Assembly: GCF_018638295.1 (NCBI RefSeq)
Contig: NZ_JABTTS010000004.1
Location: forward strand, 124,001-188,000
Reading direction: 5' to 3'
Length of the DNA stretch: 64,000 bases
DNA from: Streptomyces sp. CHD11
GTDB taxonomy: Bacteria; Actinomycetota; Actinomycetes; Streptomycetales; Streptomycetaceae
Shown here: piece by piece, positions 55,486 through 63,471 of the stretch
Position numbering within the stretch: position 1 is the stretch's first letter
How the letters are laid out: every line of letters begins with the position of its first letter
The notes under the pieces: model-generated
Database searches by the model: none
What the model was told of the DNA's origin: nothing
What the model saw: the letters and a program-made list of their open reading frames with translations, nothing else
Made by a program: the position numbers and the translations under genes

Positions 55486-56391
55486 ATGCCCGGTACGATC
55501 ATCGTGGGACTCGACGGCTCGCTGGAGAGCCTGGCCGCCGCGGACTGGGCCGCCCGTGAGGCAGCGCTGCGCGGGCTGGCGGTGAAGCTGGTGCACGTGT
55601 GGCAACCGGTACCCGCACGCATGGCGCAGGCTCCGTTGCTCGGCGCAGAGACCCACCAGCACTGGACCGAGCGGATTCCGCGTGAGACCGCCGAGGGCCT
55701 GCGGCTGCGCCACCCGGATGTCGAAGTGAGCATCGAGCAGTTGACCGGTTCGCGAATCGACGCCCTCGTCGAGGCGGCGGGCGACGCGGAACTGCTGGTC
55801 CTGGGTTCCCGCGCCCTGAGCGGCCTCGGAGGCTTTCTGGTGGGGTCCATAGGGCAGAGCGTGGTCGCCCGCACCGGGACGGCCGTGGTCCTCGTGCGCG
55901 CCGGGGAGCGGGCCGTGGACGAGCACGTCAGGGATTCCGCCGGCCTCCCGTCCGCCGCCACCGCGTTCCGGCCCGTGGTCCTGGGCCTGGACGCCGACAG
56001 CCCCGACGAGACCGTGCTCGACTTCGCCTTCGAAGAGGCCGGGTGCCGCCAGGCCCCGCTGACCGTCGTACACGGCTGGGACCTGTCGCCCTACGCCGTC
56101 TACACCATGGGCGCGGGCTTCGAGACGCACGAGGAGTTCGCCCGAGCCGAGGCCACCGTGCTCACCGAGGCGCTGCGGCCCTGGCGGCGGAAGTACCCGG
56201 ACGTCGAGGTCACCGAGGTCTCCCGCCCCGGCAGCGCCTCGAACCTCCTCGTCGACGCCTCCCACGACGCCTCCCTCGTGGTTGTCGGCAGGCGTCGCCG
56301 CCGCAATCCGCTGGGCCTGCACATCGGATCCGTCGCTCACGCGGTCATGCATCACGCCGCCGCTCCCGTCGCCGTCGTTGCGCACGACTGA
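55486..56391 (+). CDS. Universal stress protein, two UspA domains (2)
   Basis: 301 residues; CGGAGG eight bases before the ATG. 'TIIVGLDGSLESLAAADWAAREAALRGLAVKLVHVW' and 'LLVLGSRALSGLGGFLVGSIGQSVVARTGTAVVLVR' form the first domain; 'VVLGLDADSPDETVLDFAFEEA' and 'LVVVGRRRRRNPLGLHIGSVAHAVMHHAAAPVAVVA' the second. In the second the GxxG loop is altered to RRRRR, so nucleotide binding there may be weakened. It has its own upstream region with two DosR-like repeats. Confidence 0.9.
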   Translation: MPGTIIVGLDGSLESLAAADWAAREAALRGLAVKLVHVWQPVPARMAQAPLLGAETHQHWTERIPRETAEGLRLRHPDVEVSIEQLTGSRIDALVEAAGDAELLVLGSRALSGLGGFLVGSIGQSVVARTGTAVVLVRAGERAVDEHVRDSAGLPSAATAFRPVVLGLDADSPDETVLDFAFEEAGCRQAPLTVVHGWDLSPYAVYTMGAGFETHEEFARAEATVLTEALRPWRRKYPDVEVTEVSRPGSASNLLVDASHDASLVVVGRRRRRNPLGLHIGSVAHAVMHHAAAPVAVVAHD

Positions 56392-57000
56392 CCCGTCAGT
56401 CTCGGACAGAAGGGCCGCGTGTCTCGCTCACTGGCACGGAGCGTGAGAGGTCTCCGGTCGGCATACACGACCGCTTCGCGCACTTCGGGTTGCCGGGACG
56501 ACCGCCGCCGTCGGGGTTGTCACCACGCCCGTGCCGGACTTCCCGGTCCAGCTGCGCGCGTGGCGGCCGGCTCCCCCTCGTCCCTCGGGAGCAGGCCGCC
56601 AGGGCCAAGCACATCGTCCAGCGGGTCCGCCCCGGCCTGGGCAGGGTCAGTGCTCCGGCCGATCAGCGTCCGGCCGCAGGTGAGGCGTGGGACGCCACCC
56701 GAGTCATCCGGTGTGTCGTCCGCGCAGTGCGCTCGGTGCCCATGAAGGGTGGCGACCGGGACGGTCTTCCGTGCGTGCGTCTGGTCGACGGCTTCGCGGC
56801 AGCATGATCTGCGCACGACGTTGTGGGAGGTCTTCGGGCGGTGAGGGCGACCGTCACGACCGCGCCGCGGGACCGGACTCGGCAGCGGGTCACCGATAGG
56901 AGAAGCGTGCGTACGGACGACGTGCGGCGCGGTACCGGGCCTCGCTCCCGTGGACGGCGGCTGTTCCGGACGCCTGGAGCGTGCCGGCCCGCACAGGCCG
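56392..57000. other. Gap between stress island and metal cluster
   Basis: About 600 bases. No gene could be supported in any frame; one rightward piece (VGIHDRFAHFGLPG, about 56457-56500) looks protein-like but cannot be placed. It is the boundary between two functional blocks. Confidence 0.3.
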
Positions 57001-58200
57001 TCACCGCCCCACGGGATCGCCGTCGGCACCGTCGTTCCGGACGCGCAGTGTCACGTGGCCTCCGTGATGCAGAGGTGTGCTCAGTCGCAGACGGGCCGCC
57101 TCGTGACCGGTCTCCGCGTCGACGATGTGCACCTCGCCGTGACCGCCCCGGGTGACGGCGATCCAATCGGAGCCCGGTGAGGCGGCCACCGCGCGGCGCT
57201 GGACGCCCTCCCAGGGGGTGCCACCGCGACGCGGAGCGCCGTCCATCGCCGGTAGGGGACAGCGGCGGACGACATCGTCGGCGCCGAGAAGGATCAGTTC
57301 GTCGCCGTCGGGGTGGACCCGGGTGAAGGCGGTGTGGTGCCGGGCGAGGGCAAGCCGGAAGACGAGTCCGGGGCCGAGTTCCGTGATCAGCGTGCGGCTT
57401 GTCTCCAGGTCGTGGTGCCATGCCTGGTTGGTCCACTCCGGCCATCGCAGCGGGTTCGGGGCGCCGCCCCGCAAGGTGGTCCACAGCGACTGCCGCCGGG
57501 TGTCGAGTCGGAGGTACCAGCCCCGGGCGGGCGATCTCCACGCGATGACCGCCTCGGCGGTGAGCGTGTCGCCTTCCCTGCGGGCCTGGTGCACTCCCTG
57601 TCCCGTGGCCGCGAACACGCGCTCCGAGCCGGGTGCCTGTGCGTCTCCGTGTCCGTCGTCCGGCAGTGGCAGGCATGCGTGAGGGGTGGCCGGAGGGCAG
57701 CCTGGCGGCGCCGCGAGGAGTTCCGCGAACCGGTGGACGGCCAGCGCGCCGGGTTCCCGGTGGCGCAGCACGACCAGTGGGTCGCTCCCGCCCAGCACGG
57801 TCACGCCCGGTTCGCCGACGCGCGTGCGGACCCGCGAGGCTTCCCCGGTGACGAGGTCCAGGACCGTCAGCAGGTCCGACCACGGTTCGCTGTTCTTGCC
57901 GAGGCCGGTCGTGACGGCCAGCCGGCGGCCGGAAGGGTCGCAGGCGAGATGCTCGGCCGGCACGGCGACCGGGACCGTGCGCTCCACGAGCTTCTCGGCG
58001 AAGGGATCGAGCACCAGTAGTTCCCCGCGACGGTCGTCGACGCAGGCCACCCGCCCTCCCGGAAGCGCCAGGAAGCCGGCGTGCTCGGAGAGATGACGGC
58101 CGGTGAGGCGTCCGATCAGGGCGCCGTCCGGCACGGTCAGCAGGTGTACGGCTCCGGCCACATGGTCGGAGGCGAGCAGGACGGGTGTGGCAGTGGGCAC
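57001..58200 (-). CDS. Cytosolic beta-propeller protein of unknown function, Zur-box-linked
   Basis: 399 residues from a GTG at 58200 (GGAGG four bases upstream). Repeated strands of the kind 'HLACDPSGRRLAVTTGLG', 'RVACVDDRRGELLVLDPF', 'AVAASPGSDWIAVTRGGHGEVHIVDAETGHEAARLRL' indicate a WD40/YncE-like propeller. No signal peptide. It starts 24 bases from a Zur-like box shared with the divergent metallophore importer, so zinc control is likely. It has no catalytic motif I recognise; it might be a binding or processing partner of the peptide system. Confidence 0.6.
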   Translation of the reverse strand: MPTATPVLLASDHVAGAVHLLTVPDGALIGRLTGRHLSEHAGFLALPGGRVACVDDRRGELLVLDPFAEKLVERTVPVAVPAEHLACDPSGRRLAVTTGLGKNSEPWSDLLTVLDLVTGEASRVRTRVGEPGVTVLGGSDPLVVLRHREPGALAVHRFAELLAAPPGCPPATPHACLPLPDDGHGDAQAPGSERVFAATGQGVHQARREGDTLTAEAVIAWRSPARGWYLRLDTRRQSLWTTLRGGAPNPLRWPEWTNQAWHHDLETSRTLITELGPGLVFRLALARHHTAFTRVHPDGDELILLGADDVVRRCPLPAMDGAPRRGGTPWEGVQRRAVAASPGSDWIAVTRGGHGEVHIVDAETGHEAARLRLSTPLHHGGHVTLRVRNDGADGDPVGR

Positions 58201-58223
58201 GAGTCCTCCAGCGATCGATCTGA

Positions 58224-58238
58224 TGAAAACGATTATCA
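58224..58238. promoter_or_regulatory. Zur-like box 1
   Basis: TGAAAACGATTATCA, matching 13 of 15 positions of the Streptomyces Zur consensus TGAAAATGATTTTCA as I recall it; with flanks a near-perfect 7-3-7 palindrome. It lies between the divergent propeller and importer genes. Confidence 0.7.
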
Positions 58239-58284
58239 TGTATCTTCAGTGCGTTCCCGGTACCTGAAAGAAACGAGGGCATCG

Positions 58285-59262
58285 ATGTCGCGCTCACCGT
58301 CGAGATTCGTTCGCAGTTGGATCGCCGCAGCGGCGGTGTGTACCGTCCTGGCCGGCTGCGGCTCGTCCTCCGAAGAGCCCGCGAGTGACAAGGCCAAGCC
58401 CGCGGCGAAGACGGAGGTGACCGTCGAACCCATCGAGGCAACGACGGAGTTGACCGACACCAACGGCGTCGAAGTCTCCTTGACCGAGGAGCCCGAGCGG
58501 ATCGTCTGCCTCTTCGCCCTGTGCGACGACATCCTGACGGAACTGGGCATCGTGCCGGCGGCCACCAACAGCGCGTTGCTCGCCCACCCCGACTTCCTGG
58601 GGGAGGAGAAGGCCGGGGACGTGGCCGTCGTCCCCGGCGGATTCATCGCCCCGGAGGTGGAGGCGATCCTGTCCCACAAGCCCGATCTCGTGATCGGGCT
58701 GGGGGACACACACGGCAAACTCGCCCCGGCGCTCAAGGGGGCGACCACGTTCTGGGCGATGCAGCCCGAGACATGGCAGGACAGCGTGGATTACCTGCGC
58801 GACGTCGCCGCGCTCACCGGCCGCACCGCCCAGGGGAAGAAGGCGGAGAAGACCTTCCGGACGAAGCTCGCCGCGGCCGAGAAGGCCCCGAGCGACAGGA
58901 CCGCGCTCGTCATCTACGGCAGTGATGAGAACTTCGGTGTTGCGACGCCGGAAGGTGACGTGGCCGCCAGCCTGTTCCCCAAGATCGCCGACTACCCGTG
59001 GAAGTCCCGTGGTGTGGAAGGTAGTTACTCTCTCGAAGAGATCCTCGCCCAGGACGTCGACGTGCTCTTCGTCGAGACCCTGAGCTTCGGTGAGGCAGAC
59101 GGCAAGCTGTCGGAGAAGCTGGCCGGGAACCCGCTCTGGGGCAAGATCCCGGCAGTGCGGAACGGTGACGTCCACGAGGTGAACTCAGAGGTGTGGGCCA
59201 AGGGGCGCGGCACTCGCTCGCTGGGCATCGTCCTCGACGAGGCCACGGCCGCGCTGCGGTGA
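58285..59262 (+). CDS. Metallophore ABC transporter, substrate-binding lipoprotein
   Basis: 325 residues, lipobox 'VLAGC' (Cys about 25). FepB/BtuF-type fold: 'EEPERIVCLFALCDDILTELGI', 'FIAPEVEAILSHKPDLVIGLGDTHG', 'LVIYGSDENFGVATPEGDVAASLFPKI', 'PAVRNGDVHEVNSEVWAKGRG'. It captures a metal chelate outside the cell. The family usually binds ferric siderophores or cobalamin, but the Zur-like box in front argues for a zinc chelate. Its stop overlaps the permease start (GTGA). Confidence 0.85.
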   Translation: MSRSPSRFVRSWIAAAAVCTVLAGCGSSSEEPASDKAKPAAKTEVTVEPIEATTELTDTNGVEVSLTEEPERIVCLFALCDDILTELGIVPAATNSALLAHPDFLGEEKAGDVAVVPGGFIAPEVEAILSHKPDLVIGLGDTHGKLAPALKGATTFWAMQPETWQDSVDYLRDVAALTGRTAQGKKAEKTFRTKLAAAEKAPSDRTALVIYGSDENFGVATPEGDVAASLFPKIADYPWKSRGVEGSYSLEEILAQDVDVLFVETLSFGEADGKLSEKLAGNPLWGKIPAVRNGDVHEVNSEVWAKGRGTRSLGIVLDEATAALR

Positions 59263-60509
59263 GGAAATCCCTCCCGGTGCGGGCGGCGGCCGATCGCGCC
59301 GCGGCGCGCGGACAGCGGCCGTCGCGCGGTGCGCGCAGGTGGCAACCGCTTCTGGTGGTCGTGTTGCTGGCCGTCTCCGCTTTCTGCGGGCTCAGTCTCG
59401 GCACCCCCTACGTGCCCCCGCACCGGCTGGTCGCCGCGGTGCTGGACGGGGACACCAGCCTGGCCGGCATCGTCGTGAGTGAACTCCGTGTACCCCGGCT
59501 GCTGTTGGGGCTCGTCGCCGGAGCCTGTCTGGGAGCGGCCGGACTGGTGCTCCAGGAGGCGCTGCGCAATCCTCTGGCGGTGCCGGAGATGCTGGGAGTG
59601 TCGTCCGGGGCCGCGCTGGGGGTGGCCGCGCCGCTGGTGCTGTCGCTGTCGCTGCCCGCCGCCGTTCAGCCCCTGCTGGCCATCGGCGGGGCAGCGCTCG
59701 GCGGCGGGCTCACGCTGCTCGTCGCCGGGCTCGGCCGTAGTCCGTCCGCGGTGCTGCTGACCGGCGCGGCGGTGGCGGCCGCGCTGCAAGCCGCGCTGCT
59801 TGTCCTGATGGTCATGGCCGACCAGTTGGACCTCCAGCTGATCTACCGCTACCTGCTCGGTTCCCTCTCCGCCCGGACCTGGGAGGACGTGACGGGCCTG
59901 TGGCCGTGGCTGCTCGTCGCGGTGCCCGCTCTGGTGCTGTGCGCGCCGGTGCTGTCGGTGCTGCGGCTGGGTGACGAGGACGCGCAGGCGCTGGGTGTGC
60001 GTGCCCAGCGCGCACGGCTGGCCGCTCTGGCCATCGCCGTGGTGCTGATCGCCCCGGTGACGGCCGTGTGCGGGCCCGTCGCGTGGGTGGGCTTCCTCGC
60101 CCCGCACCTGAGCCGCTGGTTCGATCCCTCGGCCGGAGCCGTGCGCTGGCTCCCGTGGTCTGCGGCCTGGGGTGCTGCCGTCGTGGTGGCCGCCGATGTC
60201 CCGGCCAGGCTGGCGCTGGCACCGGTGGAGACGCCGGCCGGGGCCTGGACCGCTCTGTTGGGGGTGCCGGCCGGCGTCGCGTTGATGCGGTCGGGCGGTC
60301 GCCGCCAGGCGGTCCGGCAGGGGCCGGCCGCTTCGGCCGCGGCCCGTGAGCCGATGCCCGGACCGCGGAAGGCGGCCTCCGATGTGGCGGGCGAGATTCC
60401 TTCCGCGGGGGCGCCGGACCACGCTCGCGGGGGCGATCTCGGGCGTGGCGCGCCCGGCGGCACCGTCTCGCGCGCGCTCGGGACGACTGGAGCGGAGGAC
60501 GTACGGTGA
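59259..60509 (+). CDS. FecCD-type permease 1
   Basis: 416 residues, about nine transmembrane helices. 'LRVPRLLLGLVAGACLGAAGLVLQEALRNPLAVPEMLGVSSGAALG' is the FecCD signature; 'GPVAWVGFLAPHLSRWF' marks the ATPase-coupling loop. An extra hydrophilic tail of about 70 residues (after 'GVALMRSGGRR') is unusual for the family. Starts inside the previous stop and ends inside the start of the next permease. Confidence 0.88.
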   Translation: MRKSLPVRAAADRAAARGQRPSRGARRWQPLLVVVLLAVSAFCGLSLGTPYVPPHRLVAAVLDGDTSLAGIVVSELRVPRLLLGLVAGACLGAAGLVLQEALRNPLAVPEMLGVSSGAALGVAAPLVLSLSLPAAVQPLLAIGGAALGGGLTLLVAGLGRSPSAVLLTGAAVAAALQAALLVLMVMADQLDLQLIYRYLLGSLSARTWEDVTGLWPWLLVAVPALVLCAPVLSVLRLGDEDAQALGVRAQRARLAALAIAVVLIAPVTAVCGPVAWVGFLAPHLSRWFDPSAGAVRWLPWSAAWGAAVVVAADVPARLALAPVETPAGAWTALLGVPAGVALMRSGGRRQAVRQGPAASAAAREPMPGPRKAASDVAGEIPSAGAPDHARGGDLGRGAPGGTVSRALGTTGAEDVR

Positions 60510-61513
60510 CCCGTCGATTCACGGTGCTCGCGGCACTGGCCGTCGTGTGCGTCGGGGTGGAAGTGGTGGCCGGGCGCGGCATGTCCCCGGGTGCGGTCCG
60601 GGACGTCCTGAACGGGGGCGGTGACGCGACGGAGCGCCACATCCTTTTCCAACTGCGCCTGCCGAGGCTGCTGGTGGCCCTCGGTGCGGGCGCCTGTCTG
60701 GCCGTGGCAGGGCTGGTCCTGCAGTCCGCCCTGCGCAACCCCCTGGCCGGACCGGAGGTGACGGGCGTGACCCCGGGGGCGGTGCTCGGTGCCGTCACCG
60801 CGACCGCCCTGGGACTCGCCGGGTGGGATTCGCCTCTGGCCGTGGTCCTCTCAGCGTGCGCGGGTGGGTGTGCCGGAGCGGCGCTGTTGTGGCTGCTCGC
60901 CGGCCGCGGGCGCGGTGATCCCGCGCAGACCGCCGTGCACGGGGTGCTGGTGTCGGCGGTGCTCGGCGGGCTCACCGCCATGGTGCTGCTGGTGAAGCCC
61001 GGCGAACTCGGCAGCGTGGTGCAGTGGTTGGTCGGCACCACGGAGGGCCGGGTGTGGGAGCACTGGCACCTGCTGTGGCCGTGGGCACTCGTCTGGGGAG
61101 CCGCGGCCTGGCTGCTGTCCGGGCCGTTGACCCTGCTGCGCTGCGGGGACGACATCGCCCTCGCCGCCGGGCTCTCCGCGCGCCGGGCCCGGAGCCTGGC
61201 CCTGCTGTGCGCGGTGGCGCTGACGGCGGGTGCGGTGGCCGCCGTCGGGGCGCTGGGTTTCATCGGGCTGCTCGTCCCGCATCTGGCCGTGGCCGTCTTC
61301 GGCGCGGACCTGCGCCGGAGCCTTCCCGGCGCCGCCCTGACGGGCGCGGTCGTGGTGTGCGGGGCGGACGCGGCGGCGCAGTTGTCCTCGCGGCTACTGG
61401 CGACGGCGTTCGACTCCGGACGGCTCACGCTGCCGGTCGGGGCGCTCACCGCCTGCCTCGGTGCCGCGCTGCTGTTGATCGTCGTACGCCGCACGCCGAG
61501 CCGTACGTTCTGA
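60506..61513 (+). CDS. FecCD-type permease 2
   Basis: 335 residues. 'LRLPRLLVALGAGACLAVAGLVLQSALRNPLAGPEVTGVTPGAVLG' and 'AVGALGFIGLLVPHLAVAVFG' are the FecCD motifs. It forms the channel with permease 1, probably as a heterodimer. GTG start overlaps the previous stop; the ATPase gene follows after 20 bases. Confidence 0.9.
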   Translation: MTRRFTVLAALAVVCVGVEVVAGRGMSPGAVRDVLNGGGDATERHILFQLRLPRLLVALGAGACLAVAGLVLQSALRNPLAGPEVTGVTPGAVLGAVTATALGLAGWDSPLAVVLSACAGGCAGAALLWLLAGRGRGDPAQTAVHGVLVSAVLGGLTAMVLLVKPGELGSVVQWLVGTTEGRVWEHWHLLWPWALVWGAAAWLLSGPLTLLRCGDDIALAAGLSARRARSLALLCAVALTAGAVAAVGALGFIGLLVPHLAVAVFGADLRRSLPGAALTGAVVVCGADAAAQLSSRLLATAFDSGRLTLPVGALTACLGAALLLIVVRRTPSRTF

Positions 61514-61533
61514 CGTCGAATCGAGGACAGAGC

Positions 61534-62355
61534 ATGACCGAATCCGTGGGGATCCACGTCGAGGGAGTCCACTTCGGCTATCCCGGACGGCCCGTGCTGC
61601 GGGGCGTCGACCTGACCGTCCGGCCGGGCGAACTGACCGCCCTGATCGGTCTGAACGGCTGCGGCAAGTCGACCCTGCTGCGGCTGGCCGCCGGGCTGCT
61701 GCAACCCGACGAAGGGCGCGTGCTGCTCGGCGGGGACGACGTCACGCGGCTCTCAAGACGCGCCACGGCCCGGAGGGTGGCCTTGCTGCACCAGTCCGCC
61801 CCGGCCGTCCCGGGCATGACGGTGGGTCATCTCGTCCGGCAGGGGCGGTACGCGGCGCGCGGCCCGCTGGGCATGCTGCGCGAGGGCGACGACCCCGTCG
61901 TGCGCCGGGCGCTGCGTGACGTCGGGGTGGAGGAGTGGGCCGACCGTGACGTCGACGCGCTGTCCGGCGGCGAGCGGCAACGCGTCCGGCTGGCGATGGC
62001 GCTCGCTCAGGACACCCGGGTACTGCTGCTCGACGAGCCGACCACGTACCTGGACCTGCACCACCAGCTCGACGTGCTGCAGACCGTGGTGCGTCTGCGC
62101 CGGGAACGCGGGCTCACCGTGGTGATGGTGCTGCACGACCTGGCCCACGCAGCCCGTTTCGCCGAGCGGATCGTCGCCCTGCGGGAGGGCCGTGTGGTGG
62201 CCGACGGAGCGCCCAGGAAGGTCGTCACGCCGGGGTTGCTGGCGGAGGTGCTGCAGGTGGCGGGCCGGGTCGGTGAGGATCCGGAAGGGGGGTGGCCCGT
62301 GTGTTATCCAGATCACCCCATCGCAGCACTAGAATATGAAAATCAGATTCATTAG
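61534..62355 (+). CDS. Metallophore ABC transporter ATPase
   Basis: 273 residues, FecE/FhuC type. Walker A 'GLNGCGKST', signature 'LSGGERQRVRLAMALAQ', Walker B 'VLLLDEPTTYLDLHHQ', H loop 'VMVLHDLAHAARFAE'. It energises uptake through the two permeases. Its last codons contain the second Zur-like box, so its end doubles as the promoter region of the peptide gene. Confidence 0.92.
   Translation: MTESVGIHVEGVHFGYPGRPVLRGVDLTVRPGELTALIGLNGCGKSTLLRLAAGLLQPDEGRVLLGGDDVTRLSRRATARRVALLHQSAPAVPGMTVGHLVRQGRYAARGPLGMLREGDDPVVRRALRDVGVEEWADRDVDALSGGERQRVRLAMALAQDTRVLLLDEPTTYLDLHHQLDVLQTVVRLRRERGLTVVMVLHDLAHAARFAERIVALREGRVVADGAPRKVVTPGLLAEVLQVAGRVGEDPEGGWPVCYPDHPIAALEYENQIH
62337..62351. promoter_or_regulatory. 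Zur-like box 2
   Basis: TGAAAATCAGATTCA, 12 of 15 positions of the recalled Zur consensus, in an AT-rich patch 60 bases before the small peptide gene. Confidence 0.55.
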
Positions 62356-62411
62356 AGTGAGTCACGGCGCTCATCCGAACGCCGTATCTCCCCGCAGATG
62401 AAGGAGAGTTC

Positions 62412-62525
62412 ATGGACAACGAGCAGGTCTTCGCGCCGATCGCCGACCCGGGTCAGCTGGCTCACGACTCGGCCTCCCACTCCAACGCGCTCGTCGAGAA
62501 TCCCTTCGAGGACACCGAGGAGTAA
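62412..62525 (+). CDS. 37-residue peptide, candidate RiPP precursor
   Basis: ATG with AAGGAGA five bases upstream. The peptide begins MDNEQVFAPIADPG and ends in 'SNALVENPFEDTEE'; it is acidic, with no Cys, two His and several Ser/Asp/Asn in the middle. It is followed by a strong hairpin and then a leader-binding/E1-like RiPP enzyme gene, the usual layout of a precursor gene expressed above its enzymes. No known precursor family was recognised. Which residues form the core, and the chemistry, are open. Confidence 0.65.
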   Translation: MDNEQVFAPIADPGQLAHDSASHSNALVENPFEDTEE

Positions 62526-62549
62526 ACGAGGGCCCAGCCACCCTCGACC

Positions 62550-62583
62550 GTGGGCCCGCCCGATGCCTTCCGGGCGGGCCCAC
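62550..62583 (+). terminator. Hairpin after the peptide gene (attenuator)
   Basis: Perfect 13-base stem GTGGGCCCGCCCG / CGGGCGGGCCCAC with an 8-base loop, 24 bases after the peptide stop and before the enzyme gene. Partial read-through would give excess precursor. Confidence 0.75.
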
Positions 62584-62616
62584 GCCCGTCCCAGTCCCGT
62601 CGACAGGAGGAACGCC

Positions 62617-63471
62617 GTGTCCCGTAGCAGACTCGTCCCCGGTATCGAGGTCGTCGCCGTGCCCGGGCGAGGGCTTGCCGTCCGCACCCCCGCCGGGGAG
62701 TTCTTCAGCGTCAGGGCAGGAGATGTCGACGAGGACACCTTGCTCTCCGCGCTCACCGGGGGGACCACAGCCACGGTGGACGAAAGGCTGGACCGTGTGG
62801 TGCGGGCGTTCGAAGAAGCCGGCTATCTGGCGGAAGGACCGTCGGCCCCGCAGTGGCCCGCCGCCCGCCGGGACGTCAGGATCCTCGGCGACCCGGTACT
62901 GACCGAACCGCTCGCCGTACACCTGGCCGCCCTGGGCGCGCGGCCCCGTACGACTCCGGCCGTGACCGCCTCCGGCAACGCGCCGGTGGGTATGGAGGAC
63001 CTGCTCGACGGACATCCCGCCGCGGTCGTGTGGTGCCTGGACGGACCCGCGCCGGACGGCTTGTGGGACGCCGCCGACCGGCTGCCGGAGCACGGTGTCG
63101 CGTGGCTGCGCTGCCACCGCGAGGGCTGGCAGGCGTACGTCGAGCCGGTGGCCGTCGCTCCCGGGGACGTCACGTCGGCGCATGTCCGGTCCCGCCGGCT
63201 CGCCGCCACACCCGCCCACCGGGAACTGGCCGCGTACTGGAGCGGCCCCCGTACCTCGGGCACGCCCGTCCGGCTGCCCGTGCCCGCCGCCACGCTGCTC
63301 GCGGCGCTGCTCGCGGACGATCTCGGCCGGTGGGCCACCGGCGCCCCCGACACGGCCGGCCTCCCGGCACGGCGCCGGCTCCGCCGCGTGGACCTGCGCA
63401 CGCTGACCGTCACCGAGCACGCCGTCCTCCCGGTGCCCGACGTCGCACCGACGCCGGGGAAGGGCGTATGA
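62617..63471 (+). CDS. E1-like / leader-peptide-binding RiPP biosynthesis protein
   Basis: 284 residues, GTG start six bases from AGGAGG. The N-terminal winged-helix-like part (VPGIEVVAVPGRGLAVRTPAGEFFSVR, 'RVVRAFEEAGYLAEG') resembles RiPP recognition elements. A Rossmann-like strand follows (RDVRILGDPVLTEPLAVHLAALGARP), and 'VRSRRLAATPAHRELAAYW' and 'VDLRTLTVTEHAVLPVP' are typical of TOMM/azoline cyclodehydratase E1-like proteins. The zinc-binding CxxC pairs of that family are missing, so it is likely a leader-binding partner of a YcaO enzyme, which would lie beyond the window. Confidence 0.65.
   Translation: MSRSRLVPGIEVVAVPGRGLAVRTPAGEFFSVRAGDVDEDTLLSALTGGTTATVDERLDRVVRAFEEAGYLAEGPSAPQWPAARRDVRILGDPVLTEPLAVHLAALGARPRTTPAVTASGNAPVGMEDLLDGHPAAVVWCLDGPAPDGLWDAADRLPEHGVAWLRCHREGWQAYVEPVAVAPGDVTSAHVRSRRLAATPAHRELAAYWSGPRTSGTPVRLPVPAATLLAALLADDLGRWATGAPDTAGLPARRRLRRVDLRTLTVTEHAVLPVPDVAPTPGKGV

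Noticed and set aside
56400..56810. Transketolase-like piece (VGIHDRFAHFGLPG)
   Set aside because: Too short and no supporting sequence in any frame.
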